From Clostridia bacterium (GTDB taxonomy: Bacteria; Bacillota; Clostridia; Lachnospirales; JAOARL01): a stretch of DNA of 52,917 nucleotides. Positions 15,435 through 23,417 of the stretch are shown here, one piece after another. Under the pieces are notes generated by a model. It did no database searches and was not told where the DNA came from. It worked only from the letters and a program-made list of their open reading frames with translations. A program made the position numbers and the translations under genes. The DNA is taken from NCBI GenBank assembly GCA_025210555.1, contig JAOARL010000024.1, positions 1 to 52,917 of the forward strand, in the 5' to 3' direction. Numbering within the stretch: the stretch's first letter is position 1; each line of letters begins with the position of its first letter.

Positions 15435-15437
15435 GAT

Positions 15438-16706
15438 ATGAAATTAGTGCATAATATGGATGTAAATAGAGTTGATTTTAAAGAGATAAATGAGTATGGT
15501 TTTGTGAAAATAGCAAGTAATAGCAAAAATGTTATAGATGAAATCAATGAGTATTCGAAGTATGTTAATTCAAATTTTGAAAATTTTGTTGTAGTTGGAA
15601 TTGGAGGGTCATCTCTTGGTCCTAAGGCAGTTCATACAGCATTAAATAATCAATATTATAATGAGATAAGTGGTAATACCAAAATATACTTTTTGGAAAA
15701 TATAGATCCAGACACATTCGAGGAATTATTTGAAGTAATTAATATAGAAAAAACACTTTTTAATGTAATAACTAAATCTGGTGGTACATCTGAAACCATG
15801 GCTAAGTTTATGATACTTAAAGCGCGTCTTGGAAATTTAGCAAAGACTAATATAGTATGTACTACGGATAGAGAAAATGGAAATTTGATTAAAATTGCAA
15901 AAGAAGAAGGTTATAAAACATTTTTTATTCCAGCTGATGTTGGTGGAAGGTTCTCAGAATTAACACCAGTTGGACTTTTGCCGGCAGCAATAAGTGGAAT
16001 AGATATAGAAAAGCTAATTTTAGGGGCTAAAAGTTGCTTGGATGATAATTTAGAAGAAGCTAAGGAATATGCATTAATAATGAAAGAAGCTATAGAAAAA
16101 GGTAAAAACACCTTGGTATTCATGCCTTATTCAGATAAGCTAAGTCTTTTAGGGGATTGGTTTGTTCAGCTATGGGCAGAGTCATTAGGAAAAAAGGTTG
16201 ATAATGAAGGAAATGTCATTAATTATGGTCAATTACCACATAAATCAGTAGGTGCAATTGACCAACATTCACAAGTGCAATTATTTGCAGAAGGGCCTAA
16301 TGATAAAATATTTACATTTTTAGAGGTTAAAAACTTTAAAAATCAAGTTAAGATACCTAAAATATATGATGAAGTAAGAGGTATATCTTTTCTGGGTGGG
16401 CATACACTAAATGAACTAATATCAGCTGAAAAATTTGCAACAGATTATGCACTGAAAAAAGAAAATAGAGATACTTTGACTATTGAAATAAATGAAATTA
16501 ATGAAGAAGTAATTGGTAAATTAATAATGTTTTTTGAATTAGCTACTGTATTTTTAGGAGAACTTGTAAATATAGATCCATTTAATCAACCTGGAGTTGA
16601 AGAGGGAAAAAATGCAACATATGCATTATTTGGAAAAGAAGGTTATGAATATAAACTTGAAGAATTGAAAGATCAGTGCGGTGATAAGTTATGGAATGGA
16701 AAATAG
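15438..16706 (+). CDS. pgi: glucose-6-phosphate isomerase
   Basis: It interconverts glucose-6-phosphate and fructose-6-phosphate in glycolysis. The 422-aa protein has VVVGIGGSSLGPKAVHTAL, ITKSGGTSETMAKF and the signature QLPHKSVGAIDQHSQVQLF, which carries the active-site His/Gln. It is slightly shorter than the roughly 450 aa usual in Firmicutes, mostly at the N-terminus. A GGAGGGG RBS precedes ATG 15438. It overlaps the following DUF951 gene by 16 nt and forms an operon with mtn. Confidence 0.95.
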   Translation: MKLVHNMDVNRVDFKEINEYGFVKIASNSKNVIDEINEYSKYVNSNFENFVVVGIGGSSLGPKAVHTALNNQYYNEISGNTKIYFLENIDPDTFEELFEVINIEKTLFNVITKSGGTSETMAKFMILKARLGNLAKTNIVCTTDRENGNLIKIAKEEGYKTFFIPADVGGRFSELTPVGLLPAAISGIDIEKLILGAKSCLDDNLEEAKEYALIMKEAIEKGKNTLVFMPYSDKLSLLGDWFVQLWAESLGKKVDNEGNVINYGQLPHKSVGAIDQHSQVQLFAEGPNDKIFTFLEVKNFKNQVKIPKIYDEVRGISFLGGHTLNELISAEKFATDYALKKENRDTLTIEINEINEEVIGKLIMFFELATVFLGELVNIDPFNQPGVEEGKNATYALFGKEGYEYKLEELKDQCGDKLWNGK

Positions 16707-16873
16707 GAGATAGAGTAAAAACTAGAAAAGTTCATCCATGTGGGAATGACATATGGGAAGTTATAAGAGTTGGGATGGATTTTAAAATAAAATGTGAAAA
16801 ATGTGGACATATTGTTATGCTCCCAAGGAAAAAATTTGAAAAGAGTGTTAAGAAAAGACTAGAGGATAAATAG
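16691..16873 (+). CDS. DUF951 family small zinc-ribbon-like protein
   Basis: A 60-aa basic protein. WKIGDRVKTRKVHPCGNDIWEVIRVGMD, CEKCGHIVMLPRKKFEKSVKK is the DUF951 pattern. Three Cys plus His could hold a metal, and the family is usually considered nucleic-acid related, with no settled role. ATG 16691 lies inside pgi, so it is probably translated by coupling. It ends the mtn-pgi operon. Confidence 0.88.
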   Translation: MEWKIGDRVKTRKVHPCGNDIWEVIRVGMDFKIKCEKCGHIVMLPRKKFEKSVKKRLEDK

Positions 16874-16906
16874 CATAGATAAGTCTATGCTGTTTATTTG
16901 TTTTAC
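16872..16906 (+). terminator. likely terminator after the DUF951 gene
   Basis: The 7-bp stem AGCATAG/CTATGCT (16872-16878, 16885-16891) overlaps the stop codon and is followed by an interrupted T-rich stretch (GTTTATTTGTTTT). Weaker than others in the window. Confidence 0.6.
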
Positions 16907-16912
16907 AAATTA

Positions 16913-16921
16913 TGTTATAGT
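16913..16921 (+). promoter_or_regulatory. extended -10 promoter for the alr-like gene
   Basis: TG-T-TATAGT lies 31 nt upstream of the ATG. No clear -35. Confidence 0.4.
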
Positions 16922-16951
16922 AATATGTGATAAATTTGCAGGGAGAAATAT

Positions 16952-18031
16952 ATGAATAAAAAAGTAATAATAAGTAAAAAAATATTAAATAATAACATAG
17001 AAATTCTAAAGAATGAATTCAAAGATACTAAAATTATGGGTGTTTTAAAGTCTAATGCATACGGCCATGGTATTATAGAGATGGCAGAATTTCTAGATGA
17101 CAAAGTAGATATGTTAGGTGTTTCTGACTGCGAAGAAGCTAAACAAATAAATGGGAAAATTAGTAAAGATATAATGATATTAACACCGTATTTTAGTGAA
17201 GAGATAGTTGATAATAAAATTATATTTACGGTTGACAGTATAGAAAAGGCAGAAAAACTAAATAAAATTGCAAAGGTGAAGGGAATAATTGCAAGGATGC
17301 ATTTAAAAGTTAATACAGGGCTTAATAGATTTGGTATTGATAAAGATCAAATATCAATATTCTTAGATAAAGTAAATAAAATGCAAAATGTTAAGCTTGA
17401 AGGAATATTTTCACACATGGCTTACAATGGAGTTAATAATAAAAAAATGGCATTAAAACAAATTGATAGGTTCAAGGAAGTTAAGAGTTATATTGAACAA
17501 ATATCAACAGATGATTATATGTATCATTTAGCTGCAAGTGAAAATGCAATAGACTTTGAAGAAGCAAGGTTTGATATGGTGAGGATAGGTAATGCATTAT
17601 ATGGACCCTGCCAAATGAAAAATGTGTTACCACTTAAAAAAATTGCTAGATGTGAAATAGAAGTAATTGATATTGTAGATAGATGTAAAGATAACAGGAT
17701 TGGATATAAAGGGACGTGTAAGCTGAAAGAACATTCAAAAGTAGCAATATTGCCTTTTGGATTTCATGATGGATATAGAGTTCAAAAATTAAATAAAGCT
17801 GCAAACATCATTGAACTTGCAAAGTCAGGGGCAAGATTGATAAGGGATTCGATTATGAATTCATCGCAGTTTTATAAAGATGGAATTAAATTAAAACAGT
17901 TAGGTGTTGAAAATGCACAGTATACTCTAATTGATGTGACAAATATTAATATAAAAATTGGAGATAAAATTACATATAAAGGTCCCATGTTTTATATTAA
18001 TAGCAACATAGATAGAGTAATAGAGGAGTAA
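16952..18031 (+). CDS. alanine-racemase-like PLP enzyme with altered C-terminal catalytic domain
   Basis: 359 aa, fold-type III. The PLP barrel is intact: PLP Lys in VLKSNAYGHG (the usual KADAYGHG), Arg in NTGLNRFGI, His in GIFSHMAYN, and the pyridine-binding Arg in VRIGNALYGP. The beta domain is altered: the catalytic Tyr of canonical VGYADGYPR is Phe (LPFGFHDGYR), the GRVSMDQ motif is missing, and the protein ends soon after DVTNINIKIGDKITYKG, without the terminal YRVPR Tyr. Two-base alanine racemization needs that Tyr, so plain Alr activity is doubtful. It sits 2 nt before a FemX-type gene. It could be a special amino-acid racemase, a one-base enzyme or a regulator. Confidence 0.75.
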   Translation: MNKKVIISKKILNNNIEILKNEFKDTKIMGVLKSNAYGHGIIEMAEFLDDKVDMLGVSDCEEAKQINGKISKDIMILTPYFSEEIVDNKIIFTVDSIEKAEKLNKIAKVKGIIARMHLKVNTGLNRFGIDKDQISIFLDKVNKMQNVKLEGIFSHMAYNGVNNKKMALKQIDRFKEVKSYIEQISTDDYMYHLAASENAIDFEEARFDMVRIGNALYGPCQMKNVLPLKKIARCEIEVIDIVDRCKDNRIGYKGTCKLKEHSKVAILPFGFHDGYRVQKLNKAANIIELAKSGARLIRDSIMNSSQFYKDGIKLKQLGVENAQYTLIDVTNINIKIGDKITYKGPMFYINSNIDRVIEE

Positions 18032-18033
18032 AA

Positions 18034-19251
18034 ATGGAATTTGTAAAAAGTATTAGTGAAAATGAATATAATGAGTTTATAGAAAATCATGAGTTGGGAC
18101 ATTTTCTTCAAAGTGCTGAATGGGGAAGGTTTAAATCAAAGTATGGATGGAAACATGAACTTGTAGGTATAAAAGAAGCCGGTACAATAATAGGTGCAAC
18201 TATGATAATGTATAGAAAATTACCTCTTGTTAGTAAAAGGATAGCATATTCTCCGAGGGGAATTATTTTGGATTACAATAATAAAGAATTATTAAAATTT
18301 ATGCTTGAGAATATAAAAAAACATACGAAATCTAAAGGAGCAATATTTTATAAAATAGATCCTTTCATAAGATATAAAGAAAGATTTTTAGATGGAGAGT
18401 ACTTATCAGATGGATTTGATAATACTCATATTATAAATGAACTTAAAAACCTGGGTGGAAAACATAAAGGGTTATTTTTAGACTTTAATGGTATGCAGCC
18501 TAGATTTTCTATGTGGCTTGATATAAATAAGGATATTTCGGATGTATTTAAAAGTTTTACGTCAAAATTTAGGTATAATATAAGACTTGCTGAGAAAAAA
18601 GGTGTTGAAGTATCTGAAGGAACAAGGGGAGATTTAAAAGAGTTTCAAAGAATAATGAAAATAACAGGAGAAAGAGATGGATTTATATCAAGACCACTTG
18701 AGTATTTTGAAAATATGTATGAGGAGCTTTCAAAAACTGGCATGATAAAGTTGTTTTTGGCAAAGTTTAATATAGAGAAAAGAATTAAAACAATAGATGA
18801 AGAAATTATTGCTAGCCCAGATAGGAAAGAAAAGTTACTAGCTGAAAAGAAACTGCTAGAAGCAGAACTAAAAAGTAATCCTAATGGAATAACTGTTTCT
18901 GGAACAATAGCAATAAAAAAAGCTGGCAAGGTTTGTTACCTTTATGGAGCAAGTGATAATAAATATAGAAATATTATGCCTAATCACTTGATACAATGGG
19001 AAATGATAAAGTGGGCTAAAGAAGAAAATTCTTATTTATATGACTTCAGAGGCATTTCTGGAGATTTAAATCCAGCTAATAAATTATATGGACTATATAA
19101 ATTTAAAAAGGGTTTTAATCCTGAATTAGTAGAGTATATAGGTGAATTTGATTTTATTAATAATAAGATATATTATATTATTTGGGAAAAATTACTGCCG
19201 AGATTTATAAAACTTAGAAGGCGAATATATAAAGTGATAAAAAGAAAGTAG
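18034..19251 (+). CDS. FemXAB-type peptidoglycan aminoacyltransferase
   Basis: A 405-aa protein of the FemABX family, which adds amino acids from aminoacyl-tRNA to the lipid II stem peptide. Seen are HFLQSAEWGRFKSKYGWK near the N-terminus, FTSKFRYNIRLAEKKGVEV (the typical RNIRKAEK-like motif), an antiparallel coiled-coil-like insert at about residues 245-285 (two charged helices, as in FemA/B/X), and YLYGASDNKYRNIMPNHLIQWEMIKWA in the second GNAT domain. The C-terminus is basic. It follows the alr-like gene by 2 nt, which suggests the two act on the same cell-wall amino acid. Confidence 0.88.
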   Translation: MEFVKSISENEYNEFIENHELGHFLQSAEWGRFKSKYGWKHELVGIKEAGTIIGATMIMYRKLPLVSKRIAYSPRGIILDYNNKELLKFMLENIKKHTKSKGAIFYKIDPFIRYKERFLDGEYLSDGFDNTHIINELKNLGGKHKGLFLDFNGMQPRFSMWLDINKDISDVFKSFTSKFRYNIRLAEKKGVEVSEGTRGDLKEFQRIMKITGERDGFISRPLEYFENMYEELSKTGMIKLFLAKFNIEKRIKTIDEEIIASPDRKEKLLAEKKLLEAELKSNPNGITVSGTIAIKKAGKVCYLYGASDNKYRNIMPNHLIQWEMIKWAKEENSYLYDFRGISGDLNPANKLYGLYKFKKGFNPELVEYIGEFDFINNKIYYIIWEKLLPRFIKLRRRIYKVIKRK

Positions 19252-19259
19252 GAGAAATT

Positions 19260-20891
19260 ATGAATAGAGATATATTTGTATTTGGACACCAAAGTCCAGA
19301 TACTGATTCAATATGTTCAGCAATTGCATATGCTAATTTAAAAAGAGAAATTGGATATAAATTTGCAAAAGCTGCTAGATTAGGAGAAATAAATAAGGAA
19401 ACAGAGTTTGTTTTAAACAGATTTAGTGTTGAAAAACCTATATTATTAAAAGATGCAAAGCCACAAATAAGTGATCTTATGTATTATAATAATCCAGTTA
19501 TAACAAAAGGTATGCCAATAAAGAAGGCTTGGGAAAGTATAAAAAGTACATCAAGACCAATGATGCCAGTAATAGATGAAAATGAAAAATTTGAAGGTGT
19601 AATAGCAATATCGGATATTACAAAAGCTTATATAGAACTTTCTGATGATGATACTTTAGCAAGGTTTAATACAAGTTTTGAAAATTTATTAAGCGTGCTA
19701 GAAGGAAAAATAATATCAGGTGGATATAAATATGAAACAATAACAGGAAAAATATATACAGATTCTACCTTAAAAGAAGGTATGAAATTAACAGATGCAG
19801 ATATAGTAGTAACAGGGCATGAACCTAACTTACAAAATCTTGCAATTAAATTAGGAGCAGGGTGTATAATAGTAACTGCAAATGATTATGAAGAAACGGT
19901 ATGTCATTTAGAAAATGAAGTAGTTAGTGCAGCGATTATTAAAGTTCCTTATAAGTTCTTTAAGACAATAAAACTTATAAATCAAAGTATACCAGTAGAA
20001 GCTGTAATGAAAACAGAGAACCTTATTACGTTTACGGATGATGATTATATAGAAGAAGCAAAAGAAATAGTTCAGAATGTTAAATTTAGACATTTCCCAG
20101 TTGTAGATGAAAATGGAAATATAAAAGGAACTATATCAAGAAGACATTTTATTGATTTTAATAAGAAAAGAGTTATACTTGTAGATCATAATGAAAAAGG
20201 CCAATCAATTTCAGGGTTAGACGAAGCTACAATAATGGAGGTAATTGATCATCATAGAATAGCAGACATAAACACTACCAATCCATTATTCTTTAGAGCT
20301 GAGCCGGTTGGATGTACATCAACAATAGTATATAAGATGTACAAAGAATCAGGAGTGATTCCAAGCAAAGAAATGGCTGGACTAATGCTTAGTGCTATTT
20401 TATCAGATACATTGATTTTCAAATCGCCAACATGCACGGATATAGATAAAAACATTGCATTAGAACTTGCAGACATAGTTGGAGTTAATCATGAAGAATA
20501 TGGAAAAGAACTATTAATTGCAGGAACGTCTTTAGAGGGTAGATCAATAGAAGATTTATATACTGGAGATATGAAAGAATTTAAAGTTGGACATAATAAA
20601 GTTTTAATATCTCAACTTAATACAGCTGATTTGAATGGGGTATTAGAAAACAAGAAAGAAGAAATAATAGATATTATGACAAAAGTTGCAGAAACAAAAG
20701 GGTGCGATGCAGCAGTATTAATGGTAACAGATATAATTGAAGAAGGAACAGTTCTTTTATTTGCCGGAGAAAAGGCTAAATTGTTCTCTACTCCATTTGA
20801 AATGAAAATGGAAGATCAAAGTGAATTTTTAAAAGGTGTTCTTTCTAGAAAGAAACAAATAGCACCTAAAATAACAACAATAGGATTGTAA
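19260..20891 (+). CDS. ppaC: manganese-dependent inorganic pyrophosphatase with CBS and DRTGG domains
   Basis: A family II (DHH) pyrophosphatase, hydrolysing PPi to phosphate. 543 aa, which is the long, regulated form. The DHH domain starts with VFGHQSPDTDSICSA (His10, Asp14, Asp16 metal ligands). A regulatory insert follows: one CBS motif (about 70-125), a DRTGG-like domain (about 130-245, with GHEPNLQNLAIKLGAGC), and a second CBS (about 245-300). The DHH core resumes with VDHNEKGQS and VIDHHRIADI, and the DHHA2 part ends the protein. CBS-PPases are controlled by adenine nucleotides, and DRTGG forms by diadenosine polyphosphates. Confidence 0.95.
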   Translation: MNRDIFVFGHQSPDTDSICSAIAYANLKREIGYKFAKAARLGEINKETEFVLNRFSVEKPILLKDAKPQISDLMYYNNPVITKGMPIKKAWESIKSTSRPMMPVIDENEKFEGVIAISDITKAYIELSDDDTLARFNTSFENLLSVLEGKIISGGYKYETITGKIYTDSTLKEGMKLTDADIVVTGHEPNLQNLAIKLGAGCIIVTANDYEETVCHLENEVVSAAIIKVPYKFFKTIKLINQSIPVEAVMKTENLITFTDDDYIEEAKEIVQNVKFRHFPVVDENGNIKGTISRRHFIDFNKKRVILVDHNEKGQSISGLDEATIMEVIDHHRIADINTTNPLFFRAEPVGCTSTIVYKMYKESGVIPSKEMAGLMLSAILSDTLIFKSPTCTDIDKNIALELADIVGVNHEEYGKELLIAGTSLEGRSIEDLYTGDMKEFKVGHNKVLISQLNTADLNGVLENKKEEIIDIMTKVAETKGCDAAVLMVTDIIEEGTVLLFAGEKAKLFSTPFEMKMEDQSEFLKGVLSRKKQIAPKITTIGL

Positions 20892-20903
20892 GGAGGGTAT
20901 ATA

Positions 20904-21104
20904 ATGGAAAGAATAGAGAAAGATACTATAATTGCGGATATACTTGAAATAAACAAAGGCGCAGTTAAAGTTTTAATGGAGGCAGGAATGCACTGTTTAG
21001 GATGTCCATCTGCTCAAGGTGAAACTTTAGAGGAAGCTTGTTTTGTGCATGGAATAAATGTAGATGAACTTTTAGAAAAATTAAATAGTGAAGAAGAAGC
21101 GTAG
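20904..21104 (+). CDS. DUF1858-domain protein
   Basis: A 66-aa protein: IEKDTIIADILEINKGAVKVLMEAGMHCLGCPSAQGETLEEACFVHGINVDELLEKLN. This is the DUF1858 module with its CxxC pair (CLGC) and a third Cys, also found near hybrid-cluster and redox proteins in anaerobes. Its biochemical role is unknown; the Cys pair suggests redox or metal binding. RBS AAGGAGG precedes ATG. It follows the pyrophosphatase by 12 nt. Confidence 0.9.
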   Translation: MERIEKDTIIADILEINKGAVKVLMEAGMHCLGCPSAQGETLEEACFVHGINVDELLEKLNSEEEA

Positions 21105-21127
21105 GAGAAATCTTACGCTTGTTTCTT
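21097..21127 (+). terminator. possible partial terminator after DUF1858
   Basis: The 7-bp stem AAGCGTA/TACGCTT is followed by GTTTCTT. The T-tract is short, so some read-through into the exporter gene is likely. Confidence 0.5.
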
Positions 21128-21144
21128 AATTAAGGAGATAATAT

Positions 21145-21654
21145 ATGATTACTGAGTTTAAAGAAAGTGTTGTTGCTGTTTTAGCAGGGTTTACAATAGA
21201 GATTAAAATATTAATAATATCAATGATGCCTATACTTGAGCAAAAGGCATCAATACCTATTGGAATAGCATCAGGTATGAATGCATATCTAGTTTATTTC
21301 TATACTCTTATAGGGGCAATACTACCAGCGCCATTTATATATTATGGAGTTAAGTTCATATTTCCATATTTAAAGAAAATAAAATATATAGGAAGAGTAA
21401 TTGATTTAATAGAGAAAAAAGGAAGAAAGCAGACAGGAAAGATTTTAAAATATGAGCTACTAGGACTGTTTTTGTTTGTAGCTATACCTTTACCTGGAAC
21501 AGGAGTTTGGACAGGGACATTAGCAGCTTCAATGCTTAATTTAGGATTTAAAAAGTCAATGATTTCAATATCATTTGGAGCAGCAGCATGTGGTGGGCTA
21601 ATATTACTTGGTACAGATATGATTATAAATATAACTAACTTAATAATAGGATAG
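21145..21654 (+). CDS. COG2426 small multidrug-export-like membrane protein
   Basis: A 169-aa protein with about four to five membrane helices: MMPILEQKASIPIGIASGMNAYL, then PAPFIYYGVKFIFPYL, and IPLPGTGVWTGTLAASML. This last motif and the EXRASIPIGI-like stretch are the COG2426 signature. Annotated elsewhere as small multidrug export protein, but transport has hardly been tested. RBS AAGGAGATAATAT precedes ATG 21145. A strong terminator follows. Confidence 0.85.
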   Translation: MITEFKESVVAVLAGFTIEIKILIISMMPILEQKASIPIGIASGMNAYLVYFYTLIGAILPAPFIYYGVKFIFPYLKKIKYIGRVIDLIEKKGRKQTGKILKYELLGLFLFVAIPLPGTGVWTGTLAASMLNLGFKKSMISISFGAAACGGLILLGTDMIINITNLIIG

Positions 21655-21686
21655 TACCTTGGATTTTATCTAAGGTGCTTTTTTTT
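21652..21686 (+). terminator. terminator after the COG2426 gene
   Basis: A 10-bp stem with two G-T pairs (AGTACCTTGG with CTAAGGTGCT) is followed by eight T. The last T's run into the next palindrome. Confidence 0.88.
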
Positions 21687-21728
21687 AACACAATCTAACA
21701 ACATTGAACAAAGCGTTAGATTGTGTTA
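21686..21728 (+). promoter_or_regulatory. 14-bp inverted repeat, operator-like
   Basis: TAACACAATCTAAC (21686-21699) and its perfect complement GTTAGATTGTGTTA (21715-21728) flank a 15-nt centre. The -35 TTGAAC lies inside the centre and the right arm runs into the -10. It has no T-tract behind it, so it is not a terminator. It probably binds a dimeric regulator, perhaps the winged-helix protein encoded just downstream. Confidence 0.7.
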
Positions 21729-21732
21729 GAAT
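21704..21732 (+). promoter_or_regulatory. promoter for the AlbA_2-type gene
   Basis: TTGAAC (21704-21709), a 17-nt spacer and extended -10 TG-T-TAGAAT (21724-21732). The elements are enclosed or overlapped by the inverted repeat. Confidence 0.7.
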
Positions 21733-21755
21733 GTAATAAAGAAGAGGTGGTAGTC

Positions 21756-23051
21756 ATGAAGTATTTTGAAGATGAGAGAAATGAACTCAAAGCAACATTT
21801 ATAAAAGATATAAAGAAAGAAATAATTGCTTTTGCAAATACATTGGGTGGTAAATTATATATAGGTATAAGTGATAATGGAGAAGTTATAGGTGTAGAGA
21901 ATACTGATACATTAATTATAGATATAACTAATATGCTAAGAGATTCTATAAGTCCTGATATAATGGGGAACATAAAGATTAAAGCAATAGAAGAAAATAA
22001 TAAAGATATAATATTAATAGAAGTGGCAAAGGGGATAAATAAACCTTATTACTTAAATAGTAAAGGGATAAAGACGTCGGGGGTATTCGTAAGACAAGGT
22101 AGTTCATCGGTTCCAGCTAGCGAATCAGCTATAAGAAATATGATTAAAATGACAGATGGATATAGTTACGAAAAAGCTGAATCATTAGAGCAAACATTAA
22201 CCTTTAGAACTGTGAAAAATGAGTTTGAAATAAGAAATATTCCTTTTGGAGAAGGCCAGATGAAAACATTAGGTTTTATTTCAGAAGAAAATTATACAAA
22301 TTTAGCGTTACTTTTATCAGAAGAATGTCTGCATAGTATTAAAGTTGCAAAATTTAAAGGAAAAACTAAAATGGAATTTGAGGATAGGAAAGAATTTAAA
22401 GGGTCTATATTAGGGCAATTAGAAGATGCATATACATATATATCACTATTTAATAAAAAATCTTCAAAGATTGAGGGGCTTAGAAGGATAGATACCGATG
22501 ATTATCCCGATGCTGCAATAAGAGAAGCTTTAATAAACTCAATTGTTCATAGAGATTATTCATATAGTGGAAGTATATTAGTTAGTATATTTGAAGATAG
22601 AATAGAAGTTTTATCAATTGGTGGCTTAATAGAGGGACTTAAAATTGAAGATATCAAACTTGGAGCATCGCAATCAAGAAATGAAAAACTGGCATCAGTA
22701 TTTTATAGATTAGAGTTAGTTGAAGCTTATGGAACGGGCATTTCGAAGATTTTTGAATCGTATAAAGAATATAAGGTGAAGCCCAAGATTACACTTACAA
22801 ATAATGTGTTTTTAATAACACTCCCAAATATAAAACATTTTAAAAATGAAGGAAAAATAATAGATAAAAAAAGTATGGCTATAGACTATATAAAGGAAAA
22901 TGGATATGTTACAAGAAGAGACATAGAAGAAATATTAAACTCAGGACAGACGACAGCCGGAAAGATATTAAAAGAGTTAATGAAAGAAAGATTGATAATT
23001 AAAGAAGGAGCAGGACCTAATACGGTATATAGAGCTGATGATAAAAGATAA
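21756..23051 (+). CDS. AlbA_2/Schlafen-type ATP-binding regulator with C-terminal winged helix
   Basis: 431 aa from ATG 21756, which has RBS AGAGGTGG; an in-frame GTG at 21723 lies inside the promoter and is rejected. Residues 1-115 are an AlbA_2 (Schlafen AlbA) domain: the ERNELKATF start, EIIAFANTLGGKLYIGISDNG and GVFVRQGSSSVPAS. About 200-340 resemble the ATPase-like ATP-binding region of this family: YPDAAIREALINSIVHRDYSYSG, DRIEVLSIGGL and YGTGISKI. About 365-430 form a helix-turn-helix: IDYIKENGYVTRRDIEEIL, TAGKILKELMKERLI. Such proteins are usually predicted transcriptional regulators; an autoregulatory role via the upstream palindrome is my inference. Confidence 0.88.
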   Translation: MKYFEDERNELKATFIKDIKKEIIAFANTLGGKLYIGISDNGEVIGVENTDTLIIDITNMLRDSISPDIMGNIKIKAIEENNKDIILIEVAKGINKPYYLNSKGIKTSGVFVRQGSSSVPASESAIRNMIKMTDGYSYEKAESLEQTLTFRTVKNEFEIRNIPFGEGQMKTLGFISEENYTNLALLLSEECLHSIKVAKFKGKTKMEFEDRKEFKGSILGQLEDAYTYISLFNKKSSKIEGLRRIDTDDYPDAAIREALINSIVHRDYSYSGSILVSIFEDRIEVLSIGGLIEGLKIEDIKLGASQSRNEKLASVFYRLELVEAYGTGISKIFESYKEYKVKPKITLTNNVFLITLPNIKHFKNEGKIIDKKSMAIDYIKENGYVTRRDIEEILNSGQTTAGKILKELMKERLIIKEGAGPNTVYRADDKR

Positions 23052-23150
23052 ATTTGTATAAAAAAAAATAGGGGAGTATAATAAAAGTAGCAAAAAAAAT
23101 TGCTAAAATTGTTAACAAAAAGTCAACACTCTAGAGCCCTTATTTTACGG

Positions 23151-23337
23151 TTATGCACAGAGTTATGCACATTGTCCACAGAAATTTAAACACAAAACAG
23201 ATGTTTTGTGCAGAAGGTAGCGAGTTATCCACAGAAAATTAGTTCGATTTAGAAATGTTGAAAATAAAGGATTTCTGAAAAATACTGAAAAATTGAAACA
23301 TAATTCATAAAAAAACAAGTGGAAAATCTGTGGAAAA
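23151..23337 (+). other. cluster of DnaA-box-like 9-mers in an AT-rich gap
   Basis: The 366-nt gap between the AlbA_2 gene and hpf holds TTATGCACA (23151, 23163), TTGTCCACA (23172), a perfect consensus TTATCCACA (23225) and, on the other strand, TTTTCCACA (23329-23337) and TTTTCCACT (23318-23326). A perfect 8-bp-arm palindrome, CACAAAAC-AGAT-GTTTTGTG, lies at 23191-23210. The first three boxes are close to one helical turn apart (12 and 9 nt). This is a plausible DnaA-binding site. Gene orientation on both sides argues against a replication origin. Confidence 0.65.
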
Positions 23338-23344
23338 ATAAAAA

Positions 23345-23373
23345 TTGCTATTTGAAAATAAGTGTGATAAAAT
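23345..23373 (+). promoter_or_regulatory. promoter for hpf
   Basis: TTGCTA (23345-23350) and TAAAAT (23368-23373) at 17 nt, 44 nt before the hpf ATG and just behind the last DnaA-like box. Confidence 0.6.
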
Positions 23374-23417
23374 ATTACAGGACTTTAGTAGGGGTTAATT
23401 CGAAAGGAGAGATAGAA

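Noticed and set aside
21723-21755. GTG 21723 as start of the AlbA_2 protein
   Set aside because: It is part of the promoter -10 region and inverted repeat; ATG 21756 has a good RBS and opens the domain.
23101-23417. Full oriC at the DnaA-box cluster
   Set aside because: Boxes are present, but dnaA/dnaN are not adjacent, no clear DUE with DnaA-trio was recognised, and all genes on both sides are co-oriented.
23319-23417. ATG 23319 as start of hpf
   Set aside because: It overlaps a DnaA-like box and the promoter. HPF homology starts at ATG 23418 with AAGGAGAG.
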